Shown: positions 28,089 to 39,090 of the stretch, one piece after another
Position numbering within the stretch: the first letter of the stretch is position 1
How the letters are laid out: each line of letters begins with the position of its first letter
DNA from: Cruorifilaria tuberocauda
Taxonomy: Eukaryota; Nematoda; Chromadorea; Rhabditida; Onchocercidae
Direction of reading: 5' to 3'
DNA length: 64,000 bases
NCBI GenBank assembly: GCA_013365365.1
Contig: JABVXU010000175.1
Span: forward strand, 41,488 to 105,487
The notes under the pieces: model-generated
Seen by the model: the letters and a program-made list of their open reading frames with translations, nothing else
The model's database searches: none
Told to the model about the DNA's origin: nothing
Position numbers and translations under genes: made by a program

Positions 28089-31000
28089 ATGAAAGCTACT
28101 GGGCGTTATTCGTTATTGGGAATTTTCTTGCTCATATTAGGATCGCTTTTTGGCTATCGGCATTATTTCAAGTCAGCATTAGAACTACCCATGATACCGT
28201 CCTATATCACTGAGTTGGAATTATTGAGCATTCAAGCACCATATCACACTGAGGAATGGCCCATCAAGTTTGTTAATAATTTTACTTGATAAAACTATTA
28301 AGTATAATAGTTTAGCAATTTTCGTTGAACAGTTTTCAAGTGAATTGAGCAGTTTTATTAAAAAAGGATATTATATATATAAGGAAAAGTCTCCATTACT
28401 CTATGTTTTTTACGTTTGACCATAAATGAAATACTGTTTTATTAGTGATAGAGGCGACAAATTAATGAATGATTTTCGGAAATAATGCGTGAATTTTGTT
28501 ATCCCATTTATATGCATTTTTAATGTAGATTTTTGAGCATGATCTCGTGTAGTTCTTTCACGTTAAATTACACTTCTATCTACATGCTTATTCTGTAATT
28601 AAGCTTTCCATATAAATTTAAAATACAGTTAATAAGTCTTAATTAATACGCTTTCTGTAAGGATCGAAAGCTTACATTTATACCTTTTTGTAGCGCAGTA
28701 AGATTATATATAATTTGCTGGCATTCAGCATATATATATATTTTTTCTAAAGGATTTCTGAATGCACGATGTCGCGATGCTTTGATTTGTCACGTTGTTT
28801 GACGCACGATGAATTTCGTGTGTATATTTATCCATCAGATAATAATTTATCGATGTCCATCGTATACAGTAACATATTGAAAGTGAGTTCTTCTAAACGT
28901 GATCGTATTTTTAATATATGCATAACTCTTTTAAATTAGGAAATAGTTTGTTTCTTCTAGACGAATTTTCTGAGTTGCATGAATAAATGTTGAAATACGG
29001 GAATGGATTTCTGAATAGACAATTAACTTCGTCGATTTCTTTTCTCAAGATTATTTTCGACTCTATATGATACGCAGTCTCGCTTTCAGCGGTTTTGTTT
29101 GAATCTAGTAATCAAATAACAGATTTTTGATTAGGATTTTAGCCGTTTTTCCTTTTTTCATATATTCAAACACATAATTTTTGCTTGTTGATCTAGTAAG
29201 GATTACTTGTAGGGTTTTCTAGGTTATCCGAGAAAGCATGTATTATACCGATGATCATCAAAAGGCTTGTTTGTTTATTTTAAACATCGATACCGTGGAT
29301 AGGGATAAACGAAGGTATTGGATACTCATTTCGCTAATTATCATCAACTTGTTCTCCAATTTCAATATAAACGTGATCCTTATTTTTTAGTGAAAATTAT
29401 GTAAAATATGTCAATGATTTGATCGGGAATTTACCTGCTGAAATTTGGAACCGCGGTCGCAATCATATTATATTCAATCTTTATCATGGCACATATCCGG
29501 ATTATTCAGATCATGATCTTGGTTTTGATACAGGTTATGCTCTTATTGCTCGTGCTAGTGCAAATACTCGGGTAAGTTTTATTGAACGTTTTTCTTGCAA
29601 TCAATTTATTACTTTTTATTTTTTTTTACTTTGACTCTGATATAATACATTTTCTACAAGATTTCAGATATTTAGAGAGAATTTTGATCTCTCCTTTCCG
29701 CTATTTCATAAGGAACATCCATTAAGAACAACTGTAAAGGTTTGTGTCAAATCTGAAGTATCTTTTTTTTAGTGGACATATAAGTTCTATTGCTTTTACT
29801 AAGCATATAAACTAGCCGATCGTCGTCAGTGAAGACGTAAAGGTCGTTTTCAAAATCATACTGGAGTTAAATGACATACTAGATTATATGTTGATGTAGT
29901 AATTGCCTTCTCTGATAAAAGATAGGTCGTATAAGATTAGAGCTATTTACCATGTAAGTGAAAGAAGCTATCAACATTTTATGAGATTAGTTATCAAATT
30001 AACAATTTTAGGCAGATTGGTCATTAAAAATAAAGGATAAGTATTTGGTCACTTTCAAAGGTAAACGGTATGTTTATGGTATTGGTTCGGAAACGCGGGA
30101 TTCTCTTTATCATCTTCATAATGGACAATCTGTAATTATGGTTACAACATGTAAGCACAATACAGACTGGAAGAAATATGAAGATGAGCGTTGCGAAGAA
30201 GACAATGTTGAATATGATCGGTAAGAAATAGCTGAAGGTACATAAAGCAGCGATTTACTTTGAGTAAATAAATCGTACTTTGCGCTTGCAATTTTGATCA
30301 AATGTTGAGGAAAAACTAAAGATGGGTTTTAAAATATGGGCTGTAATAGCAGTTCATATTTATTTTCCCAGGAATTAGACATCGTTTGCATTTATTACCG
30401 ATATCAAACCTTATATATGATCCAGAAAAGTGCTTTACGAACTTTTTGGAGTTTTCATTCAACCAATCATTATTATATTGTTTCGGTTATTAGTTAGGCT
30501 ATTGGTATTTTTGATTCGAATGTTGGGAAATCATGTAAAATAGTTGAGTCAAAAATTTTGGCTTGTTTTTTTTTACACAAATGATAAAATTTATTGTGAG
30601 ACTTCCAAATTTGTATGAGCTAATTGGACAAGAATCAAATTTTGTATGCTTTTATTTCTAGTTGGGACTATGAAATGATCATGTCCAATTCTACATTTTG
30701 CCTTACACCACGTGGACGACGGTTGGGCTCATTTCGTTTTCTGGAAGCACTTCGATTGGGTTGTATCCCTGTTATTTTATCTGATGATTGGGAATTGCCG
30801 TTTTCGGAAGTGATTGATTGGCATCAAGCAGTGGTCATTGGTCATGAAGATACCGTGCTTACGGTTAGTCTTAATACTATGCAGTTACCATAATTTATGA
30901 GTCGCGGGCTATTTCTTATATTCATATTAGATTTTAAATAACAGTGGTTAATACAAATAACTTAGTCCATAGAATCATCGCTGATAGCGTCATATCATAT

Positions 31001-33018
31001 AATAGAATCCAACAAGCGAACTATGTCAACGTTTTTTGGAAATTAGTGGAGTACAACGGGTTTTTTAATCATTTATATTACAGATTTCAGATGTCTTGAG
31101 TGCCATACCAGTCGATCGTATATTGTTTATGAAACAACAGTCACGGGGTTTATATCAGCGATATTTCAGTAGTGTGGAAAAAATTGCACTCACTTCATTA
31201 CAGGTAGAAATTTCCGACATAGACTTACTTTAAAATAAATTCATCTTTCCTATTTGTAGATCATTGAAGAACGTATCAAAAAGCAGCGGGGTGCGGAGGC
31301 GAGAAATTGGAATCATTTATTTTTACCTGTTGGAAATTTTCCTGCATCGGCATTATCAGATGGCAATAGCTGTACAGTCCTTTTAAGAGCTTCAGTAAAA
31401 GTATCCGGAAGACTAAATAGAATTGTAAATTTACTTTCTGATATTCAGGAAGTACAAAAGGTGAAGTCCTTAATGATTGTAAATATTTCAGTCATGTTTC
31501 AGACTCTGTTTAGAAAAGGTTCAAACACTGTTTCAAATCGTATATTTTATGATTGATCTTCCGATGAATACAGTAGATAGCTATTATTAAAAAATTGTTT
31601 AAATACCTGAATTAACTACGGGGTATTGCATTTTGTTAAATAAAAGTAATTTATTGCAAACTTTTTAGATTATTATACTGTGGCCCAAAAATCGTCAGAT
31701 GAAAACTAGTTTTGACAAATTTGGAGCAAAAATATTTGTGCAGCTGAGTGACTTCGACGTGAGCTTATTTCTTCGAGTTTAATTTTACTGTGAACTTATT
31801 GCCTTTTTTATATATAGATTCGTATTTGTTTATGGGAGAATTTTATAAGTCTTTATTCTTTACTTTTAGGTGCATGTTGATATTTTAAGTCAAGCTCAGT
31901 TATTGCAAGCTGAATTCTCGTGTAAATTTGTCTTATTTTTGGATGAACGTGTGCCTTTTACAGTTGATGATATTCACTTTTTAATAGATGTAGCAAGTAC
32001 AGAATCTTATCGTCTTTACGGTTTTTATGCTGCTGACTCGAAGGTTTCTTTTTTGGGAAAATTTTAGATAAAGATCTTCAAATTTAATGCGCCGATTAAT
32101 TGTAATTGTTTTTTAGACAGCTCCAATATGTTGTTGTTAATAAAGTCAAAGAATATTGGAAAAGAGAGATAGAGAGCAGGAAAATTACTACATCCGTGAC
32201 TTTTTTATGACAGTTTGTGACAGTCTGCACTCCTCATACCTATAATCTATGCATAATGCTTCTTTTTTTGAGCTGCAAGGAGCGCCCACAATCGAACTTA
32301 AATCAAGCAGTCAGTATTCGTTAATTCTGTTCCATCTTGCTATAATAAAAAGGTATGTCACAATCAATAGAATCACATGAATATGTTTTATTATAATTGC
32401 AATTTTTAATAATTATTAAATAATATAAACTTTTTTAAGAGAATACCTATTGCTTTTTGAACGGTGGATGCCAACACCTGCCAAGGAAATAGCCTCTAAA
32501 TTATCGCATTGTTTCACTTTGTTAATGAATATGATGGTGACGGAGTTAACCGGACAATCCCCAGTATTAATTGGTAATAAAATTCATGATAAATGGATGC
32601 TTACTAGAAATTATTCCGGGTGCTTAAACAAGGTTTATTTTCAAGAATTTTCGAAGACTTTTTACTGCTTTTCTGTAGCAGTCTTGAAACGATCAAATAG
32701 TGTTAGCAATATTTAGTAAGGTTCACATCAACCTAGTGGTTTCCTTTGTATTTAGGCTACTTTAATTAACAGTCGTATGATCGTTTAGCAACTTATTCTT
32801 TCAAAAAATTTTACGTAATGTTGTTTTACTGTTACTGCAACAGCAAACTCGGTATATTTGTTAGTTTGTTTAATTTCTAGCTGGTTGTTGATGTTTGGCC
32901 ATCGGGTACATCGCTAATCAGTAGTCAAGCGAAAATAAATCCACTTCTGTACGATGATGACACTGCAGCATTTCGAAAGAAATATATGGGTATGGAAGTG
33001 CAACACTTGCATGTATGA
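28089..33018 (+). CDS. rib-1: EXT1-type exostosin glycosyltransferase (RIB-1), 14 exons, 686 aa
   Basis: Golgi type II membrane enzyme of heparan sulfate chain synthesis, expected to act with an EXT2/RIB-2-type partner. Exons: 28089-28267, 28753-28882, 29223-29314, 29391-29571, 29668-29739, 30012-30220, 30662-30863, 31084-31203, 31260-31460, 31669-31758, 31870-32043, 32273-32352, 32440-32632, 32881-33018; phases agree and total 2061 nt. Signal anchor is at residues 8-23. The GT47 half (about 64-400) is strongly conserved: [65 protein letters not shown] and [13 protein letters not shown]. The GT64 half (about 435-686) is present but eroded: the DEDT-type acidic motif reads LDERV (516-520), the YSMVLTGAA segment reads YSLILFHLA, and CEDILMN reads CFTLLMN. 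The C-terminal FRKKY motif is kept. CAT/GTATGA in the last exon could also be a donor, joining an exon at 33136 that changes only the last residues. AATAAA lies at 33559. Confidence 0.9.
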
Positions 33019-35503
33019 TATCTTATGAGACACTCGGGTTTTACATTTAATAGTTTATTAATTTAATTCTCCATTTCAATTCTCTATATATAATTAATTT
33101 CAATGAATATTTGTTTGTTTTTATTAATTTCCAGCAGTTTTACTAGACGAATTAGCGAAATCCAAATGAAAAAATCAGTTTGAGTGATAGTGTGAATAAT
33201 ATGCACAACTTGTAAAAAAATTCCAATTGATACAGGGATTCAGAAAGCCAAAAGTTTGCTGTTATGTTCTGGTATTGAAATAGAATAATATTACATTACA
33301 CTGTGAGAATGCGTTATGGTAAGAATATGCTTTGCAATATGTCAGGACATAAATGCTATTTTCGGAATTTTGTACACGTGTTTTCTATTATATTGAAATT
33401 ATGGAAAAAGACAGTTATGTGACCTTCATAAAGAAAGCAATATTTCAAATTAGTTAGCTTCGATTCCATGCCAAAATTAAATACGGGAGTTTATTAGGCG
33501 TAAAGCAAGGGGAAAAAATTCATCTATGTTTAACCAATTCTAACAGGTAATTATTGACAATAAATCAATCAACATATTTTATACCATCATCACAGTAATG
33601 ATTGATAATTTTCGTTTCATTTTCTCACGCATTTATATATAATTTATGTCAGACATTACATTGAATTGCTTAAACATTTTACATCATCGTGGAAATCATA
33701 TTTTCCGCGCATAATATTATGTTTTTCTATCTTCAAGTAATATGTTTTGCAAGTATCATTGTGTATTTGTTAAAAATCGGTAGATTGATTATCTTTTCAG
33801 AAATATCGCTGTCTATTGTTTAATGTGTCTCACTTAAGGATGTTGAAAACCTGAAGCTATTTCATTAGCCAAAATTCGTAAAAGTATTTTATGTAATTAT
33901 ATGGCAAAAAATGATTTACTGAAACAGTGTCAATTAAGTAATTCATAGTTTCTCGTTGGCTCTAATTACTATTGTTTATATATATACTAGAAGTTTCTGA
34001 TTTCAATTTTTCTTGTAATCCTTTTTCTACCAAGTAGCTGACCCTGCGTGGTGCGAGAACATTTGCAATATCAAAAATCACCGAGCATCCAACTAAAGCT
34101 CTTTAAATCATTCTTAACAATCAAGATCACACGGGCAGTTGTTACTCCCTGACAAATTGTGGCTCTTAGCAAGCGGTAACTTTTGGCTTTCACTCGACTG
34201 TTCAGATTTTATTACTGAACATTGTTTCTATTTCGCTCTTTTGTATTTACTAAATACTGTTTCGTCGTCAGATAATAACAGATCGATTACCGATAACAAT
34301 CCCATAACGTCAAGAAGCAAACCTTCCGAAAGAAACCCAATTTTCGCAGAACAATTCGACTGTGGCAGCTCAAGCTCTCCCCAAACTAAAATCAATTACC
34401 AGTTATCCAGCTTTCTATAGAAAATAAAAAAAAAGTCTGGCGGTTGCAGCTTAAGGAAGTAATGCAAAATGCTTACATTATGTCATTGTACGGGCAAGTT
34501 TGATCGCATAATTATATAGAGTGGAAAATGTAAACAAGTGGGACTATTATTGTTGCTTGTATATTTTGCCAGAATTATTTCGTAAACAATAGAAAAATTA
34601 ACTTTGTGCATAATAATTAATTCCGATTATTCTCTCCCAGTCATTTCATCCAATTTTTTTGATTTTTTAAATTCATTTTGAATGTTCAAATTGAAGAGTT
34701 TCTGCTATTTTTAAACATTTGCGGAAAATTAATATTATTGAGAGATTGGAGAATCAACTTATTACCTATATGAGTTTAATAAGGAACTTGTGATTGCTCG
34801 TTATATAATGAAAAATCGCTAAAGTCGAAAAAAGAAAAGTGGAGGGAATTTTGTGACATGCAGTTTACATACCGTAACTAATATGGAATATTTCAGGCAA
34901 AATTTTTTATTGTAATGGAGTTTTTATTTCCATATTATCGCATCATTCATCATTTAATATGTCGTAAGCATAACTTATATCTATTACAGATAATTGTAAC
35001 AAATAACAGTGAAGAATTGAACCCTAAAAAGTCGATAATTGTAGCATTTTGATTATACGATTTTGATTGCAATTTCTTTGATCAGATTGATGAGCTTTTC
35101 ATTTTGTTTTCCAGATGCCCTAAATCGCATATGCAAAAATTTTTTTTCGACTATATAACTCGAAAAAGCTTATAAGCTTCTATATAATCCAAAAAATTGG
35201 TAGTAAAGATGAGCTTAAAAAACTAACTTCTTAACAAATTTCATCAGTTCCATTTCAGTATGCTAACATATAACTGATAGTAAAGATTTATTACTTTTGC
35301 TTTTTCTAATTTGCTATTTTCAGTTGCTTATATTTACTTCTTAACGAAAATTTTGAAAAAATTAGAAAATGAGTTAATAAAGTTCCTTTGATTCATAAAT
35401 GATTGATTACAATAATTCTAAATGAATGCTAGACAATTGTTCAATTTCGAATTGAATTTTATCTAATTTTACTTTAATTTTTTTAATACAAAATTTGTTT
35501 CAG
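33019..35503. other. 3' flank of rib-1 and intergenic
   Basis: Holds the presumed rib-1 3' UTR (AATAAA at 33559-33564). A more GC-balanced patch at about 34030-34420 has open frames on both strands: plus 34118-34420 without an early ATG, and a minus frame in the same interval starting after an ATTTTAG acceptor. I could not assign either to a gene. Confidence 0.5.
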
Positions 35504-35689
35504 TCAATCATTATAACCGTAATACTTTTTTTTAATTACATCATAATTGTGCTTGCCAAGAATTACTTTCAATCACTTTTTGCTCGAATACCTTTTAATC
35601 AAGAATGGCTATTTGAGAAATTGCTTGTAACATTACTGGAGGAATATAAACAAATGGCGTTCCAGTTGAAAAAATTAAAATACCGGTAA
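35504..35689 (+). CDS. candidate terminal exon of an unrecognised gene
   Basis: Preceded by a good acceptor (TTTGTTTCAG ending at 35503) and open in phase 0 for 61 codons to TAA. It encodes one hydrophobic segment (IIITVILFFNYIIIVLA) followed by an amphipathic, probably helical tail with FNQEWLFEKLLVTLLEEYKQ. There is no early ATG, so an upstream exon is needed. No convincing partner was found; an ATG exon at about 34915-34962 with a GTAAGC donor is out of phase. It could be a chance ORF. Confidence 0.33.
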   Translation, partial: SIIITVILFFNYIIIVLAKNYFQSLFARIPFNQEWLFEKLLVTLLEEYKQMAFQLKKLKYR

Positions 35690-36549
35690 AATAAATTTCT
35701 TACTTTTAACAATTAATTATCAAACTTTTAATCATTATTGAATTGAATGTTTGTCTATTGATTTCTGTTAGTTTGAAATTCATCTCTTAAAAAATCAAAA
35801 AAATTTCCATTAAATATTATACGCTATTCGACTGCTTTCATTTCCATAAAAGTTATTTTTAAAAAATTGAGGAAAATATAACAAAAAATTTTTGTCTTGT
35901 TATAAAATTTGAATGTTATCGACAGCCGAATACTGTCACTGCATTGAATGTATTAACAATGAAACAATCCAAGCAGACATATCTCAATAAATCCAATTAA
36001 TTCAATCCATTGTTGGACCAATCACATTTTCACTGGAAATCTTTGACGTATGCTAGAGAGAAAGGAAAAAAAAAAGTAGAGGAAGAAGAGAAAATTGAGA
36101 CACGCTTTTTTCCCTTTACTCTTTCCAAATGTTTTCCTTTTCTGTAATTTCGATATTTTTTGTATTAAGTTTTTTGCAACGCTATGTAATCATTTATATA
36201 CAAACTTATCGGCATAATAGGATGAATAACACTTATCGAATTAAGTGTTATCTTATCCAATAACTTTGACCCAATAATCATTTAAGCTTTTAATCATTTC
36301 GATCAAAAATTTACTTATTCCTATAATTAATCCGCGTAATATTCTGATGCTTTTTATTCGCCTAAATAAGTAATAAGTCATTCAATGGGGAATAATTTTC
36401 AAGAAAATTCATAAATTATAAGCACACTTGTATTGAATCATACCACTTGTAGTAAGCATATATGAAAATTAAATAATATAAACTACTCAAATAAACTGAT
36501 AGTAGAATATAAAATTTGAAAACTTTTCGTCGTATTCTCAGGTTTATAG

Positions 36550-37199
36550 CTATTTTTTAGCTGATACATAATTGAAATGTTGCAATTGCGAGCGATGATT
36601 CCTTAGAATAGAGCGTCGTCTTCGTGAACAACACCTGAAATTATTATTTTCATTATTTTAACCATCTTCTTATCATTTTTGCTCCTTTTTATCTCTATTT
36701 TTTTATCTTATCTTTTATCTCTTTACCTTCTTCCCCTCCTTATGATGGAAAACAACAATAAAAAAAGCAATTTGGACAAAAAAGTAAATTAATTGTAATT
36801 TTTAAATTATTTCAATGTATTTATGTGTTCGCTAATTATTTCTGTTATTTTTGATAAAATTATTGAAGAAATTGTTTTATCATTACTTTTCGAAATAAAC
36901 TTTATTGATAGAAGGAAAAAATAAATGCATGAACGGACTGACCCACAGCACGAACAGTCATGCCCAATAGAACGCTTCTTTCTACCTACCGCCTGTATCA
37001 ATGCGAACAGATATTTGAAATGCGCACAGTGAATGTCCATGGCGAACTGTACTACTGCGCATTGGATACCGATGCATGGAAACTGCCGTTTTATCCGACG
37101 ATTTCTGATTAAGCTGCTGCTACTATCACCACTTTTCATTGGTGTGCCTAACACCAATGGTATCACAAACAATAATGATATAATACAATTGAATTGCAT
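36550..37199 (-). CDS. small secreted Cys-rich precursor, 2 exons, 113 aa
   Basis: Exon 1 is 37199-36943 and exon 2 is 36634-36550 (TAG). The GTCAGT donor and TTTCAG acceptor join in phase, giving 342 nt. The ATG lies 3 nt after ATTTTAG (37204-37203), a likely trans-splice site, which fixes the start. Signal peptide MQFNCIISLLFVIPLVLG is followed by basic processing-like sites: RNRRIKR before QFPCIGIQCAVVQF, GRKKR before SIGHDCSCC, and a run of four Arg. Cysteines lie in two clusters: C-x4-C-x11-C in the first part, and CSCCGCC created at the exon junction in the second. The layout suggests a secreted peptide cut at dibasic sites, possibly a peptide signal or a defence or effector peptide. 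This is inferred from architecture only, and no family was recognised. Confidence 0.62.
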
Positions 37200-37202
37200 T
37201 TC

Positions 37203-37204
37203 CT
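37203..37204 (-). promoter_or_regulatory. probable spliced-leader acceptor
   Basis: The minus-strand CATTTTAG sits 3 nt upstream of the Cys-rich precursor ATG. This spacing is typical of nematode trans-splicing. It is inferred from sequence, without transcript data. Confidence 0.45.
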
Positions 37205-38299
37205 AAAATGTTTTTTTTCCAACTTATTTAAAATTGTGTTTGAATCTTTTCGGCCAATATTTTTGACTGAGTAGAAAGTTAGTATTAATGCAAGAAACAA
37301 TAGACCAGCTATCACCACATAATTATATGAATTCATTAGTTTGAAAAGATGCTGCCGTATGAAAACGAAATTTTTTCTGAGCAACTTATATTACTGGTAA
37401 AGAATTATCAATTCATGTCGTTTTATGAAGCTAATTAATCAGTTTCATTTATCTAATGAAAGCGATCAAGTGCTTTCAGATCCATGCATTGTAAAAAAAT
37501 AGATGCTTGTTCATAAACAAAAGATAAATAGCAACATATTGACGTGCAAATTAACGTCATCTCTGTATCACGACATATTAGAATGCAGATTTAGTTCTAC
37601 AGGTAGTTACCAATTGTATATTTATTGAATAATCATTGAGAAAAAAAGTAAGTTGGATCAATATATGAAAAAGATGTCATCAAAATATGTATATAATTTC
37701 GACATAGTTCATGCGAATATTTGCAAAAAAGCACTATGTGATGCAGCAAGGAAAAGTAAATTAGATAATTTAGCGAATAGATAATTGATTAAGTTCATAA
37801 TTCGAATCTTTTAGCAGGTAAGCAACAAAATCAATTAATGATTTGTGATGAAGCATTTAGGTGGACTTTTTTTATTATCTATGAATAAATGCCAGTGTCC
37901 AAAATCTAAACTTTGATTTTGACATTGAATAAAATTTTTTTTCTCTTCTTTACGCTTTTATTCGTGGAAGTTTTTCGTGAATTAATAATTGTATTTAAAA
38001 CAATCAAACTTTTGTTACGTCGGAAGTTTTTAATCATTGTAAGTTTTAGGTGAAACTGTCTTTCATTTAGCTCCAATATCCAATATATTACATATTATTG
38101 ACAAAATGTGAATAAAATAAGGTCAACGATATCAGTAGCGAGTGATCATCTAATTAATATTATTCAAGATTATATTCCAAAAAAGTTACGCAAAGAAATG
38201 GCAAATATTAGTTTTTTATATGGATAAGTAAAACGCAGAAAATTTGGGGCTGCATTTTTTTTTAATATATCCTGGGAAATTTCCCTTGCCGAGCTTTAT
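37205..38299. other. intergenic, no gene seen
   Basis: AT-rich. A hydrophobic minus frame with ATG near 37336 overlaps the start of the Cys-rich gene in another frame and is crossed by that gene's acceptor, so it is probably not coding. Confidence 0.45.
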
Positions 38300-38518
38300 A
38301 TGAGTAAATTAGATAACGGTTTGAATTATCGAGTGAACAAAATAGATGGTAGCCAAACTGATGACAGTGAATTTTTCAGTTTGGACTGTATCGGACCTTC
38401 ACCTTTCACTTCTATAAAAATGATGTCTGAATTCGTCTTGCTCCTGTACAACCGGATTGCCTCACAAAATTTTTACATCATAATTCTGTTCTTCCTTTTT
38501 GCTATGACAACCATTTGA
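38300..38518 (+). CDS. candidate small tail-anchored protein, 72 aa
   Basis: Single open frame from ATG to TGA with balanced codons. The N-terminal half is polar (MSKLDNGLNYRVNKIDGSQ) and the C-terminus is a hydrophobic stretch (NFYIIILFFLFAMTTI), as in a tail-anchored membrane protein. There are no flanking exons or a recognisable family. The opposite strand is also open for about 43 codons here, so strand and coding status are uncertain. Confidence 0.38.
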   Translation: MSKLDNGLNYRVNKIDGSQTDDSEFFSLDCIGPSPFTSIKMMSEFVLLLYNRIASQNFYIIILFFLFAMTTI

Positions 38519-38823
38519 AGGAATGTTTTCTCCAATTGCCATTATAAGTAACGTTTAAATGATACATCTTTCATTCATTGATTAAATTAATTACGATGAA
38601 ACAAAAAAGAAGCAAATAAGAAAGAAAAGTGCAAAGAAGTTTTTTTCGTCAGCGAATTCAATTTTCCGTTCCCCGCAAGTTTGTTTAATGTAAAAAGTAA
38701 TTTAGATGCCAATAAAAATAATATTGAATAAATTTTTCAGTCTTCTTTGCTTCAGGTTTTAAAACTATTTCCATTTCATTTTTCAAAGAATAAAAGAAAA
38801 AACTCTTTTTTGCGTTAAGCACA

Positions 38824-39072
38824 TCATTTACCGTTTAAGTTGTAAGCAAAGAATAATCGGCAAAAATAGTAATATTGAAAATTGTCAAAATTCTCTCCTT
38901 TCAATGATAACTGTGTAATAACATCAACTTGTTTTTTCCCGTTCCGAATTTCAGGTTTATTTCCTTGCAGTTGTAAGAAAAATGAATCGTGTATAACATC
39001 TGTTACATTCAATAATCCATGCTTGGAAGGTAAAAATGCGGAAACAGTTACTTCATCATCATTTGATGGCAA
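38824..39072 (-). CDS. candidate exon of an unrecognised gene
   Basis: Open minus frame of about 82-90 codons that continues upstream of 39072 to a TGA near 39090, with no in-frame ATG in the first part. Content such as LPSKHGLLNVTDVIHDSFF reads like real protein. It ends in TGA at 38824, or at a GTAAAT donor just before. The plus strand is open as well (38882-39076, Cys-containing). I favour minus on codon content. Confidence 0.33.
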   Translation of the reverse strand: MPSNDDEVTVSAFLPSKHGLLNVTDVIHDSFFLQLQGNKPEIRNGKKQVDVITQLSLKGENFDNFQYYYFCRLFFAYNLNGK

Positions 39073-39090
39073 ATAAAAAGTTTTCGAGAA

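Noticed and set aside
32117..32214. Alternative rib-1 exon after GACAG with Lys/Glu-rich frame
   Set aside because: In phase but ends in TGA and does not resemble EXT1, whereas the exon at 32273 and those after it do.
37163..37384. Hydrophobic minus ORF overlapping the Cys-rich gene
   Set aside because: It runs through the likely trans-splice acceptor and into the other gene's start in a different frame.
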